From NCBI GenBank assembly GCA_002409975.1, contig DHOO01000019.1, forward strand, positions 1 to 8,716: a stretch of 8,716 nt of DNA. Reading direction: 5' to 3'. This stretch comes from Firmicutes bacterium UBA5388 (GTDB lineage Bacteria; Bacillota; UBA4882; UBA10575). The notes below the pieces were generated by a model. It did not search any database. It had not been told where the DNA came from and saw only the letters and a list, made by a program, of their open reading frames with translations. Below are positions 1 to 7,066 of this stretch, piece after piece (the stretch's first letter is position 1; the number at the start of each line of letters is the position of its first letter). The translations under genes and the position numbers were made by a program.

Positions 1-89
1 TATGTAGGGGCGTGGATTGAAACCATTTCCTGAAGAAAGGATTCAATCTCTAATATCGTCGCCCCTTCTGCAGGGGTGTGGATTGAAAC
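1..89 (+). CRISPR. Leader-distal end of upstream type I-C array
   Basis: Two repeats and one spacer are visible. Positions 1-23 are the last 23 bases of a repeat cut by the window edge; 24-57 is a 34-bp spacer; 58-89 is a full 32-bp repeat. The repeat matches the downstream array: a GC stem (CGCCCC paired with GGGGCG) followed by the tail TGGATTGAAAC. Differences from the downstream first repeat are C14 to T in the cut copy, and A11 to C and C20 to T in the complete copy. Two changes fall in the loop and the third leaves a G-U pair, so the hairpin survives. The GAAAC tail gives + strand transcription, which makes this the old end of the array. No clear repeat follows, although 123-154 may be a decayed one. 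Confidence 0.93.
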
Positions 90-314
90 AGATCTTGTCA
101 ACTCCAAAACCTACCCCACCACGTTGCTCGATAGATCAGAAAAAGATTAAAGAAATATAGAGGATATATTAATAATAAACAGAATTATTGGATTATAATG
201 TTAGAAGTTACCGAAAATATTAAGTATGGAAGAACTCAGGCTATGGATGCCTAAAAGAGGGTAAACAAGAAGCAAATACTAGTTACTACCTATTAAGCCG
301 AATTAAGGAATGGT
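90..314. other. AT-rich intergenic region after the array
   Basis: This 225-bp gap separates the last clear repeat from the small gene at 315. It has no convincing coding sequence; an 18-codon ORF at 198-254 lacks a ribosome binding site and overlaps the -10 box. Positions 123-154 lie where the next repeat would begin after a 33-bp spacer and keep faint similarity at both ends (GTTGCTC against GTCGCCC, GATTAAAG against GATTGAAA), so this may be a decayed repeat. The best regulatory signal is TATAAT at 194-199. I see no factor-independent terminator, so array transcripts could read through. Confidence 0.5.
169..199 (+). promoter_or_regulatory. Possible promoter for the 99-residue gene
   Basis: TATAAT at 194-199 is a perfect sigma-A -10 hexamer about 115 bp upstream of the GTG at 315. 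The -35 side is poor: TTAATA at 169-174 is the nearest candidate and leaves a 19-bp spacer, and no TG precedes the -10. A six-base match in AT-rich DNA is weak evidence by itself. Confidence 0.3.
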
Positions 315-614
315 GTGACAAAAATGATTGGCGGAGATTTTTTTATTACTCCCCATGCGGTGCGACAGTTTCAGAATAGGATTGCGCCCTGGATGAGTTA
401 CGAACAAGCTTTGGGCGCAATTATTCGAGAATTGCGAGATGTCAAAGAGTTTCGTTCAACTTTAAACGGTAAAGCTTATTATGTTCGGACAAGCGGTAAA
501 TGGTATTTCCGGGCGGTAATTCAGGAAGGAGATATTTTACCTGCAGTCATTACAATTCTACGGAGCGGAAAAGGAAGGAAACGGCAAAGGAGGAGCCGGG
601 AAGCAAACGGTTAA
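315..614 (+). CDS. Small hypothetical protein, DUF4258/RelE-like features
   Basis: A 99-residue protein, not a recognised cas gene. The N-terminus has an ITPHAVRQFQNRI segment (residues 11-23: His14, Arg17, Arg22) followed by a helix, then a beta-rich stretch with YYVR and KWYFRAVI (55-69) and PAVITILRSGK (76-86). This His/Arg helix plus beta-strand pattern resembles DUF4258 proteins, distant relatives of RelE/BrnT-type toxins, and small phage-borne proteins; the link is by eye. The C-terminus is very basic (KGRKRQRRSR, 86-95), which would suit nucleic-acid binding. The GTG at 315 is chosen because AAGGA (305-309) lies 5 nt upstream; the ATG at 324 would sit 14 nt away. There is no signal peptide or membrane segment and no antitoxin-like partner beside it. 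It lies 95 bp before cas3 and could be co-transcribed with it. Confidence 0.62.
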   Translation: MTKMIGGDFFITPHAVRQFQNRIAPWMSYEQALGAIIRELRDVKEFRSTLNGKAYYVRTSGKWYFRAVIQEGDILPAVITILRSGKGRKRQRRSREANG

Positions 615-637
615 TTGGAATAAAGAAAAAACCTTAC

Positions 638-670
638 CCAAACTGCTGTTTGGTGACATACTGTTGTCAC
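638..670. promoter_or_regulatory. Two adjacent dyads upstream of cas3, possible operator
   Basis: CCAAAC-TGCT-GTTTGG spans 638-653, and GTGACA-N6-TGTCAC spans 653-670, sharing one base. Just beyond, CACTAGTG (668-675) is a perfect 8-bp palindrome. The second dyad covers the expected -35 area of the cas3 promoter and reaches to 12 bp from the -10 box, a usual place for a repressor site. No T-run follows the first hairpin, so it is unlikely to be a terminator. The regulator is unknown. Confidence 0.35.
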
Positions 671-687
671 TAGTGGTGTGGTAAAAT
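661..687 (+). promoter_or_regulatory. Putative cas operon promoter (extended -10)
   Basis: TG-G-TAAAAT at 679-687 is an extended -10 element (TGnTAAAAT) ending 22 bp before the cas3 start. The -35 is weak: CTGTTG (661-666) leaves 15 bp, while the better-looking TTGTCA (664-669) leaves only 12. An extended -10 can work with a weak -35. The site lies just before the strong ribosome binding site GGAAAGGGGG (691-700). Confidence 0.4.
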
Positions 688-709
688 GTTGGAAAGGGGG
701 ATTTAACGC

Positions 710-2950
710 TTGAGTGATAATTATATAGCACATGTACGAAAAGATCTTGATGATACGTGGGCTACTCCTCATTCTTTATCAGATCATTTGAAAATGACGG
801 CAAAGATGGCTGGCAAATTTGCCGCTAAATTTAATTCGGAAGAATGGGGAAAGGCAGTGGGGCTTGCTCACGATGCTGGTAAAGGTCGGCTGGAGTGGCA
901 AAAATATCTTCGTCTTAAAAGCGGCTATTTTGATGAAGAAGCTCATTTAGAAGGCAAACCTGGGAAAATGCCCCATGCTATTCATGGCGCTAAGTTAGCG
1001 GAAGAGTTACATGGCAAAAGAATCGGACGGATTTTGTCTTATTGTATTGCCGGCCATCATGCAGGACTTCCGGATTGGTCGGGCGCCGAGGGAGCGGGAC
1101 AGTCATCGTTGGAGTTTCAGTTAACACGGGTGAAGGATTTGAGTGAGATAGAGCAGTTTGTTCTGGAAGGAATCCGATCATCAAAACCATCCGTACCACC
1201 TTGGCATTTTTCATCGGGATTAGACATGTCTTTATGGATTAGAATGCTATATTCGTGTTTGGTGGATGCGGATTTTTTAGATACAGAATCTTATATGGAC
1301 CAGGGGAAGTCAGATGACAGGAGTGGTTATTGCCTAATCATGGAATTGCTAGAGCGATTAAATCATTTTAATAAGCAATTAGATGAAACATCAGAAGATA
1401 CACCTGTGAATCAAATTAGAAGGAGTATTCGTAAGAAATGTATGGAAATGGCCGAAGAGTCCCAAGGATTTTTTTCTCTTTCAGTACCGACGGGTGGGGG
1501 GAAAACCTTATCTAGTCTTGCTTTTGGGCTTGAACATGCCAAAACACATAATTTGAATCGCATTATCTATGTTATTCCCTATACGAGCATCATTGAGCAA
1601 AACGCTAATGTTTTTCGTAAAGCTCTTGGAGATGACCAAGTGGTAGAGCATCACTCCAGTCTGGATGAAGAAGATTCTACGCCGAAATCACGGTTGGCAG
1701 CGGAGAATTGGGATGCTCCGGTTATTGTGACTACCTCAGTACAATTCTTTGAATCTCTTTTTGCCGCAAAATCCAGTCGTTGCCGCAAACTACATAACAT
1801 TGCAAATTCAGTTGTTGTTTTAGATGAAGCCCAGCTAGTTCCGGTTGAGTATTTAACTCCTATCCTTGAAACCATGCAATTGCTGGTAGACCATTATCAT
1901 GTTAGTTTCGTGATCTCCACAGCCACACAGCCAGCTTTTAGGGAACATACTGTTGAGGGCAAAGCCTTTAAAGGATTAAAAAATGTTAGAGAGATCATGG
2001 GCGATGAAGATGATGTCAAAAGACTATATGCTTCTTTAAAAAGAGTTCAAGTACAACTACCAGAAAGTTTTCATACTGCCTCAAGTTGGGAAGAGATTGC
2101 CGAAGAACTACAACAATACGAACAAGTGTTATGTATTGTATCAGATCGTAAAAGCTGCCGTGAGTTACATAAATTGATGCCTAAAGGGACGTATCATTTA
2201 TCCGCGCTAATGTGTGGGCAACACCGAAGTGAGATTATTGAAAGCATCAAAGAAAAACTAAAAAACAAAGAACCAGTTCAGGTTGTGAGCACCCAGTTAG
2301 TAGAGGCGGGTGTGGACTTTGATTTTCCAGTGGTTTATAGAGCCCTTGCCGGTTTAGATTCGATTGCCCAAGCGGCTGGGAGATGTAATCGGGAGGGGAA
2401 ACTACCGGAACCGGGGCAAGTAATAGTTTTTACTGCTCCTAAGAAAGCGCCAATGGGTATTCTTCGTAAAGCGGCTGATACTACTTGTAGCATTTTAGCA
2501 ACCACTCAACAACGAGATCCGCTTGAGTACAGCATTTTCGAAGATTATTTTTCAGAACTTTATTGGAAAGCGAATTCGTTGGATTCAAAAAATATTATTT
2601 CTTTGCTTAAACCTGATCCCCAAGACTGTGGAATTCATTTTAGGACTGCCGCGGAAAAATTTCGTATTATCGATGATTCTCGACAAAAAACCATTTTGGT
2701 TCGTTATAGCGAAGGCGATAAACTGATTGACTTATTGAAATTTAAAGGGCCTGACCGAGGCCTAATGCGAAAACTGCAAAGATATACGGTTAATGTCTAT
2801 AATGAAGAATTTAATTTACTCCTACAACGGGGATCAATTGTAGAAGTACAACCCGGAATTTTTGCGCTCACTTCAAGTATTGAGTATTCCAGGGAGACAG
2901 GGCTGATGGTCGATGAAACTCTGTTTGATCCGGAAGATCTAATTCAATAG
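710..2950 (+). CDS. cas3: CRISPR-associated helicase/nuclease Cas3, type I-C (HD + DEAD-like)
   Basis: Cas3 is recruited by target-bound Cascade, nicks the displaced strand and degrades the DNA while unwinding it with ATP. The 746-residue protein has a fused N-terminal HD nuclease domain, about residues 15-200, with His21, His54-Asp55 (LAHDAGKG), His89/His92 and His116-His117 (GHHAGLPDW). The superfamily 2 helicase core follows: Walker A PTGGGKT (260-266), DEAQ box (372-375), STAT (403-406), VEAGVDFDFP (531-540) and motif VI QAAGRCNREG (554-563). DEAQ in place of DEAH is, to my knowledge, common in this Cas3 group. Domain order and length are normal and no frameshift is seen. The TTG start at 710 is supported by GGAAAGGGGG (691-700), 9 nt upstream. 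It is the first cas gene; cas5c begins 15 bp after its stop. Confidence 0.97.
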   Translation: MSDNYIAHVRKDLDDTWATPHSLSDHLKMTAKMAGKFAAKFNSEEWGKAVGLAHDAGKGRLEWQKYLRLKSGYFDEEAHLEGKPGKMPHAIHGAKLAEELHGKRIGRILSYCIAGHHAGLPDWSGAEGAGQSSLEFQLTRVKDLSEIEQFVLEGIRSSKPSVPPWHFSSGLDMSLWIRMLYSCLVDADFLDTESYMDQGKSDDRSGYCLIMELLERLNHFNKQLDETSEDTPVNQIRRSIRKKCMEMAEESQGFFSLSVPTGGGKTLSSLAFGLEHAKTHNLNRIIYVIPYTSIIEQNANVFRKALGDDQVVEHHSSLDEEDSTPKSRLAAENWDAPVIVTTSVQFFESLFAAKSSRCRKLHNIANSVVVLDEAQLVPVEYLTPILETMQLLVDHYHVSFVISTATQPAFREHTVEGKAFKGLKNVREIMGDEDDVKRLYASLKRVQVQLPESFHTASSWEEIAEELQQYEQVLCIVSDRKSCRELHKLMPKGTYHLSALMCGQHRSEIIESIKEKLKNKEPVQVVSTQLVEAGVDFDFPVVYRALAGLDSIAQAAGRCNREGKLPEPGQVIVFTAPKKAPMGILRKAADTTCSILATTQQRDPLEYSIFEDYFSELYWKANSLDSKNIISLLKPDPQDCGIHFRTAAEKFRIIDDSRQKTILVRYSEGDKLIDLLKFKGPDRGLMRKLQRYTVNVYNEEFNLLLQRGSIVEVQPGIFALTSSIEYSRETGLMVDETLFDPEDLIQ

Positions 2951-2965
2951 AAAGGAGTTGAAAAG

Positions 2966-3697
2966 GTGCATAATTGGTGTCTAGAGGTATGGGGTGATTA
3001 TGCCTGTTTTACTCGTCCGGAGATGAAGGTGGAACGAGTAAGCTATGATGTCATGACCCCCTCGGCGGCCAGGGCGATTTTTGAAGCAATTCTTTGGAAA
3101 CCTGCTATTCGATGGAATGTAACCAAAATCGAAGTGCTTAATCCGATTAAATGGATTTCTGTTCGTCGTAACGAAGTCGGAAAAACGATACCAAATCCTA
3201 CAGCAAAGCAGCTTTCCGGCGAGAGTAATGCGCCAATGGGGATCTTTATTGAGGACGAACGCCAGCAAAGGGCAGGACTTTTTTTGAAGGACGTCAGGTA
3301 TCGTGTTTACGGGTATTTTGATTTTATCCCTCCGGAAAAGAGGGAAGAAAACATTTCAACGTCACCGGAGTTTTGGGCAGACCAACAGGAGGCCACAGAG
3401 ATTGTTCGTATGGATGAAACTGAGGCCAAATATGCCGCTATGTTTGAACGACGGGCAAAAAAAGGTCAATGTTTCCACCGACCTTATTTAGGTTGTCGGG
3501 AATTTGCCTGTTATTTTCGATTGGTTAATCCGGGAGAGGAGCTTGAACGACCAATTGATGAAACCCGTGACTTGGGATTTATGTTATACGATATGAACTT
3601 TGAGGATGCAAATGATCCAACACCCCAGTTCTTTCGGGCGTATATGGAGAAAGGGGTAGTGAAGACTGATCGCAGGGAAGTGGAGGTGAGAGGATGA
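2966..3697 (+). CDS. cas5c: Cas5c (Cas5d), pre-crRNA endoribonuclease and Cascade subunit
   Basis: In type I-C systems, which lack Cas6, Cas5c cuts the pre-crRNA at the base of the repeat hairpin and remains bound to the crRNA 5' tag in Cascade. This 243-residue protein has the family start WCLEVWGDYACFTRPEMKVE (4-23), the segment ILWKPAIRW (42-50), VLNPIKW, the central LKDVRYRVYGYFDF (107-120) and the C-terminal KGQCFHRPYLGCREF (166-180). Set by eye against Bacillus halodurans Cas5d (catalytic Tyr46, Lys116, His117), Tyr46 corresponds to Leu44, Lys116 to Lys155 and His117 to Tyr156, so only the lysine is kept. His171 or the nearby tyrosines could contribute instead. The GTG at 2966 has AAAGGAG (2951-2957) 8 nt upstream. 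The gene overlaps cas8c by 4 bp (ATGA), implying coupled translation. Confidence 0.95.
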   Translation: MHNWCLEVWGDYACFTRPEMKVERVSYDVMTPSAARAIFEAILWKPAIRWNVTKIEVLNPIKWISVRRNEVGKTIPNPTAKQLSGESNAPMGIFIEDERQQRAGLFLKDVRYRVYGYFDFIPPEKREENISTSPEFWADQQEATEIVRMDETEAKYAAMFERRAKKGQCFHRPYLGCREFACYFRLVNPGEELERPIDETRDLGFMLYDMNFEDANDPTPQFFRAYMEKGVVKTDRREVEVRG

Positions 3698-5412
3698 TAC
3701 TGCAGGCACTAAAAGAGTATTACGATCGGAAAGCAGCCGATCCGGATAGTGATATTGCCCCGGAAGGATGGGAGCAAAAGGAGATTCCTTTTATTATTGT
3801 GTTAAATTCTGATGGAACATTAGTTGGGATAGAAGATACTCGGGAAGGAGAAGGAAAGGGGAAAAGAGCAAAAACTTTTCTTGTACCTCAAGGGGTTAAA
3901 AAAACATCAGGTATTGCCGCAAATCTTCTATGGGATAATGCAGGATACGTATTCGGAATTGATAATAAAGGGAACAATGAACGTTCTATTTTGCAAAATA
4001 AAGCATTTATCGATCGATTGGTTAATGAACTAGGAGATATTCCAGTAATTCAAACTCTCATTAGTTTTCTTCAAAGCATTACAGCGGATAGATTACTAAA
4101 AGAGAGTTGTTGGGAGGAGATATTTGAAAAGAACCCAAACGTTTCTTTTCGAATGAGTAATAATACATTTTTAGTATGTCGTCATCCTGATGTTGTTTCA
4201 AAGCTATCTTCTTTGACGAGTATAAATCAAAATGATATATCAGGAATATGTTTGGTTACAGGAGAAAATACCGAAATAAAGCCTCTTCATACCTCAATTA
4301 AAGGTGTTTACGGAGCACAGACCGCCGGAGCCAATATTGTTTCTTTTAATCTGGATGCGTTTAGATCCTATGGGAAAGTCCAAGGTTTAAATGCTCCTGT
4401 AGGCGTTGAAGCTGAATTTGCTTATACTACAGCTGTTAATACGCTACTCGGTAGAGATTCAAAGCAACGTCTTCTCATTGGTGATGCCACGACTGTTTTC
4501 TGGTCAGAAAAGAAATCATTATTCGAATCCGATTTTGCCTTCTTTTTCAAAGAACCGGATAAAGATGACCCCGATGCTGGAACGCAAAAAGTCAGAGCGC
4601 TTTTTGATTCGGTCAATACTGGGGCTTATCGAGAAGATGATGGTGATATGCGGTTTTATATTCTAGGACTTGCCCCGAATGCCGCTCGGATTGCAATTCG
4701 ATTTTGGCAAGTTGGTACTATTTTCGAATTTGCAGAGCGAATTAAAGAATATTTTGAGGACTTTACAATTATTAAACCACCTAATGAACCTGAGTATTAT
4801 TCTATCTGGCGTGTTTTAGTAAACATCGCTACACAAGATAAAAGTGAAAACATTCCTCCTAATCTTGCAGGTGACTTTATGCGCTCTATTTTGAATGGCA
4901 CACCTTATCCGGCTACTTTACTTCAAGCGGTTATCCGGCGTATTCGTAGCGATTCGGAATATCGGGTTAAACCAATCCGTGCGGCTTTAATTAAAGCTTA
5001 TTTAAATCGTTACAATCGGTTTTATCCAAATAAAAAACAAAAGGAGGTTAGTATGGAATTGGATCCTTTGCAACCATCAACCGGTTATCAACTGGGAAGA
5101 CTATTTGCTGTTCTAGAAAAAATCCAAGAAGAAGCCAACCCCGGTATTAATGCTACTATTCGTGAGCGTTATTACGGAGCGGCTTGTGCTACCCCCGTAA
5201 CCGTATTTACAAATTTGCTTCGTCTTAAAAATCATCATTTAGCAAAATTAGAAAACAAAGGTAGAGTAGTAAACTTTGAACGTTTGCTTGGTGAAATTAT
5301 GGGGAAACTACAAGACTTTCCTGCTCACCTAGACTTACATGAACAAGGACGCTTCGCGATCGGCTACTACCATCAGAGGCAGGCGTTTTTTACGACAAAA
5401 GATATTAACTAA
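3694..5412 (+). CDS. cas8c: Cas8c (Csd1), Cascade large subunit
   Basis: Cas8c recognises the PAM, helps open the target duplex and contacts Cas3. The 572-residue protein has the Csd1 start MILQALKEYYDRK, an early PEGWEQKEIPFIIVL segment (23-37), VPQGVKKTSGIAANLLWDN (64-82), CLVTGE at Cys186, a GVYGAQTAGANIVSFN segment from about 204 and SYGKVQGLNAPV shortly after. The C-terminus (STGYQLGRLFAVLEKIQEEA onward) is the helical small-subunit-like region. ATG 3694 overlaps the cas5c stop and is preceded by GGAGGTGA (3682-3689). Met454 has its own strong ribosome binding site and probably starts a separate Cas11c. Length is usual for Csd1. A 39-bp A-rich gap separates it from cas7c. Confidence 0.96.
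   Translation: MILQALKEYYDRKAADPDSDIAPEGWEQKEIPFIIVLNSDGTLVGIEDTREGEGKGKRAKTFLVPQGVKKTSGIAANLLWDNAGYVFGIDNKGNNERSILQNKAFIDRLVNELGDIPVIQTLISFLQSITADRLLKESCWEEIFEKNPNVSFRMSNNTFLVCRHPDVVSKLSSLTSINQNDISGICLVTGENTEIKPLHTSIKGVYGAQTAGANIVSFNLDAFRSYGKVQGLNAPVGVEAEFAYTTAVNTLLGRDSKQRLLIGDATTVFWSEKKSLFESDFAFFFKEPDKDDPDAGTQKVRALFDSVNTGAYREDDGDMRFYILGLAPNAARIAIRFWQVGTIFEFAERIKEYFEDFTIIKPPNEPEYYSIWRVLVNIATQDKSENIPPNLAGDFMRSILNGTPYPATLLQAVIRRIRSDSEYRVKPIRAALIKAYLNRYNRFYPNKKQKEVSMELDPLQPSTGYQLGRLFAVLEKIQEEANPGINATIRERYYGAACATPVTVFTNLLRLKNHHLAKLENKGRVVNFERLLGEIMGKLQDFPAHLDLHEQGRFAIGYYHQRQAFFTTKDIN
5041..5047 (+). promoter_or_regulatory. Internal ribosome binding site within cas8c
   Basis: AAGGAGG, preceded by two more A residues, lies 5 nt before the in-frame ATG at 5053. 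It is the closest match to the anti-Shine-Dalgarno complement in the window, better than the sites of the annotated cas genes. It is coded through Lys-Lys-Gln-Lys-Glu-Val of Cas8c, and its position at the small-subunit boundary argues against chance. Confidence 0.85.
5053..5412 (+). CDS. cas11c: Cas11c, Cascade small subunit from internal start in cas8c
   Basis: This frame lies wholly inside cas8c in the same frame and gives a 119-residue protein starting MELDPLQPSTGYQLG, identical to Cas8c residues 454-572. Type I-C, I-B and I-D systems are known to make their small subunit by internal initiation near the 3' end of the large-subunit gene; in Desulfovibrio vulgaris I-C the product is of similar length and is needed for a full Cascade. 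The start here has AAGGAGG at a 5-nt spacing. The product is mostly helical with many basic residues (for example LRLKNHHLAKLENKGR, 56-71), which fits a subunit lining the Cascade belly and binding the non-target strand. Ordinary gene callers miss it because it is nested. The separate product is inferred, not shown. Confidence 0.85.
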   Translation: MELDPLQPSTGYQLGRLFAVLEKIQEEANPGINATIRERYYGAACATPVTVFTNLLRLKNHHLAKLENKGRVVNFERLLGEIMGKLQDFPAHLDLHEQGRFAIGYYHQRQAFFTTKDIN

Positions 5413-5451
5413 AGAGAATAGATAAATAAAAGTTAAGAAAGGGTGTATTTC

Positions 5452-6372
5452 GTGGGTATTAATAATCCTATCCAAAAACGTTATGACTTTGTCATTTTCT
5501 TTGATGTTAAAGATGGAAATCCTAATGGAGATCCGGATGCGGGTAATTTACCACGAGTAGATGCAGAAACAGGACATGGACTGGTTACTGATGTATGTAT
5601 AAAGAGGAAAGTAAGAAATTATGTTGGATTAAAAAACGATGAACAACCACCATATGGGATTTTTATCAAAGAAAAAGCAATATTAAACAATACAATTGAG
5701 CAAGCATACATCAGTTTAAACATTAATTTGCAAGAACCTCCATCCGATCAGGCAGATGGGAAAAAACGTAATAAAACAGGGCAAGGCCAAGGAAAAGAAA
5801 TTGACCGAGCAAAACAGTTTTTATGCCAGAATTTTTTCGATATAAGAACATTTGGAGCAGTACTATCAACAGGAGCCAATGCAGGTCAAGTTCGAGGCCC
5901 GGTACAGTTTACCTTTGGACGTTCGGTAGATCCAATTGTCTCGCTTGAACATAGTATTACTCGCATGGCAGTGGCGACTGAAGCCGAGGCTGAAAAACAG
6001 GGTGGGGATAACCGCACTATGGGCCGTAAATTTACTGTACCCTATGGACTATATCGCGCCCATGGTTTCATTTCTGCTCCGCTTGCGAGCCAGACCGGAT
6101 TTTCAGAAGGAGATTTGGAACTTCTTTGGGAAGCGCTTGAAAATATGTTTGAACATGATCGTTCTGCTGCTCGTGGCTTGATGGGAACAAGAAAACTAAT
6201 TGTTTTTGAACATGCTTCGAAAATGGGAAATGCTCCGGTTCAACAGCTTTTTGATACAATTACTATCAAACGGAAAGATGATAGTACACCAGCGAGAGAT
6301 TTCAGTGATTATATGGTTTCAATTGCTAAAGATCAAATCCCACAAGGGGTAACGTTAATCGAGAGATTATAG
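5452..6372 (+). CDS. cas7c: Cas7c (Csd2), Cascade backbone subunit
   Basis: Several copies of Cas7c polymerise along the crRNA spacer and form the Cascade backbone. The protein has the Csd2 signature RYDFVIFFDVKDGNPNGDPD (10-29), then GLVTDVCIKRKVRNY (43-57), DIRTFGAV (130-137), GQVRGPVQF (145-153) and a SITRMAV segment. I chose GTG 5452 (306 residues) because AAAGGG (5438-5443) is 8 nt upstream. A GTG at 5443 would add three residues but overlaps that ribosome binding site. A lysine/glycine-rich stretch (about 105-118, GKKRNKTGQGQGKE) is probably a flexible loop. cas4 begins 1 bp after the stop. Confidence 0.95.
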   Translation: MGINNPIQKRYDFVIFFDVKDGNPNGDPDAGNLPRVDAETGHGLVTDVCIKRKVRNYVGLKNDEQPPYGIFIKEKAILNNTIEQAYISLNINLQEPPSDQADGKKRNKTGQGQGKEIDRAKQFLCQNFFDIRTFGAVLSTGANAGQVRGPVQFTFGRSVDPIVSLEHSITRMAVATEAEAEKQGGDNRTMGRKFTVPYGLYRAHGFISAPLASQTGFSEGDLELLWEALENMFEHDRSAARGLMGTRKLIVFEHASKMGNAPVQQLFDTITIKRKDDSTPARDFSDYMVSIAKDQIPQGVTLIERL

Positions 6373-6373
6373 T

Positions 6374-7042
6374 ATGATGAATAATTACTCAGATGATGAT
6401 CTTCTGCTTCTCTCCGGTATCCAGCATTTTGCCTTTTGTCGTCGGCAATGGGCTTTGATTCATATTGAGCAACAGTGGGAGGAAAATCTACTTACTTTCG
6501 GGGGAAGAGATCTCCATGAACGAGTGGATGACCCCTTTTTTACCGAGGCGCGGGGAACGGTTCTTGTTACCCGTTCCCTGCCAATTGTTTCGCGTAGGTT
6601 AGGGTTATTTGGAGTAGCGGATGTGGTGGAATTTTTCCGTAGTGAAGATGGGATCCAGTTAAAGGATCGATCTGGGTTATGGCAACCTCATCCTGTAGAA
6701 TATAAATATGGCGAACCCAAAGTTGATGATCGTGATATAGTTCAACTTTGCGCCCAAGCTTTTTGCCTAGAGGAGATGTTTAATACTTCTATTATCGAAG
6801 GGGACATGTTTTATGGACGTACCCGGCGGCGACAACGGGTTGATTTTGATGAAGATTTAAGAAGACGGGTGATGGAATTGGCTTCGGAAATGCATCGGTT
6901 ATATACGGAAGGAATGACTCCGTTGCCCGAACAAACGCCAGCTTGTAAGCGATGTTCATTAGTGGAAATTTGTATGCCTCATACGAGCAAACGGCGTTCG
7001 GTTCGTCGCTATTTTGACGATGCCTTACGTGAACTAAAATAG
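6374..7042 (+). CDS. cas4: Cas4, RecB-like Fe-S exonuclease for spacer acquisition
   Basis: Cas4 works with Cas1-Cas2 to trim prespacers at the PAM end and fix their orientation. In this 222-residue protein four cysteines are placed to hold an iron-sulfur cluster: Cys22 (AFCRRQW) and Cys191, Cys194, Cys200 (CKRCSLVEIC). RecB-type nuclease residues are visible: His48 (LHERV), Asp83 (GVADVVEF), Glu109 and Lys111 (VEYKYG) and Gln124 (QLCAQAF). Length is typical and all key residues are present. ATG 6374, followed by a second ATG, has only a weak ribosome binding site (GAGAG, 6361-6365, inside cas7c), so translation is probably coupled to cas7c. The stop is close before cas1. Confidence 0.96.
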   Translation: MMNNYSDDDLLLLSGIQHFAFCRRQWALIHIEQQWEENLLTFGGRDLHERVDDPFFTEARGTVLVTRSLPIVSRRLGLFGVADVVEFFRSEDGIQLKDRSGLWQPHPVEYKYGEPKVDDRDIVQLCAQAFCLEEMFNTSIIEGDMFYGRTRRRQRVDFDEDLRRRVMELASEMHRLYTEGMTPLPEQTPACKRCSLVEICMPHTSKRRSVRRYFDDALRELK

Positions 7043-7066
7043 GATTGGGAGGTGGGGTCCCCAACA

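Noticed and set aside
24..57. Upstream spacer as a match to some other part of the window (self-targeting)
   Set aside because: I saw no long match by eye to any gene here; a genome-wide search would be needed and cannot be run.
198..254. An 18-codon ORF (MLEVTENIKYGRTQ...) between the upstream array and the small gene
   Set aside because: No ribosome binding site precedes it, its ATG overlaps the TATAAT box, and its length is expected by chance.
638..653. CCAAAC/GTTTGG hairpin as a terminator of the 99-residue gene
   Set aside because: The stem is only 6 bp and no T-run follows; GTGACATACTG comes next.
710..2950. DEAQ instead of DEAH in Cas3 as a sign of inactivation
   Set aside because: The Asp-Glu pair needed for ATP hydrolysis is intact, and DEAQ is, to my knowledge, usual in this Cas3 group.
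5443..5451. Upstream GTG start for cas7c adding three residues
   Set aside because: It overlaps the AAAGGG ribosome binding site, which is well spaced for GTG 5452, and the family does not need the extra residues.
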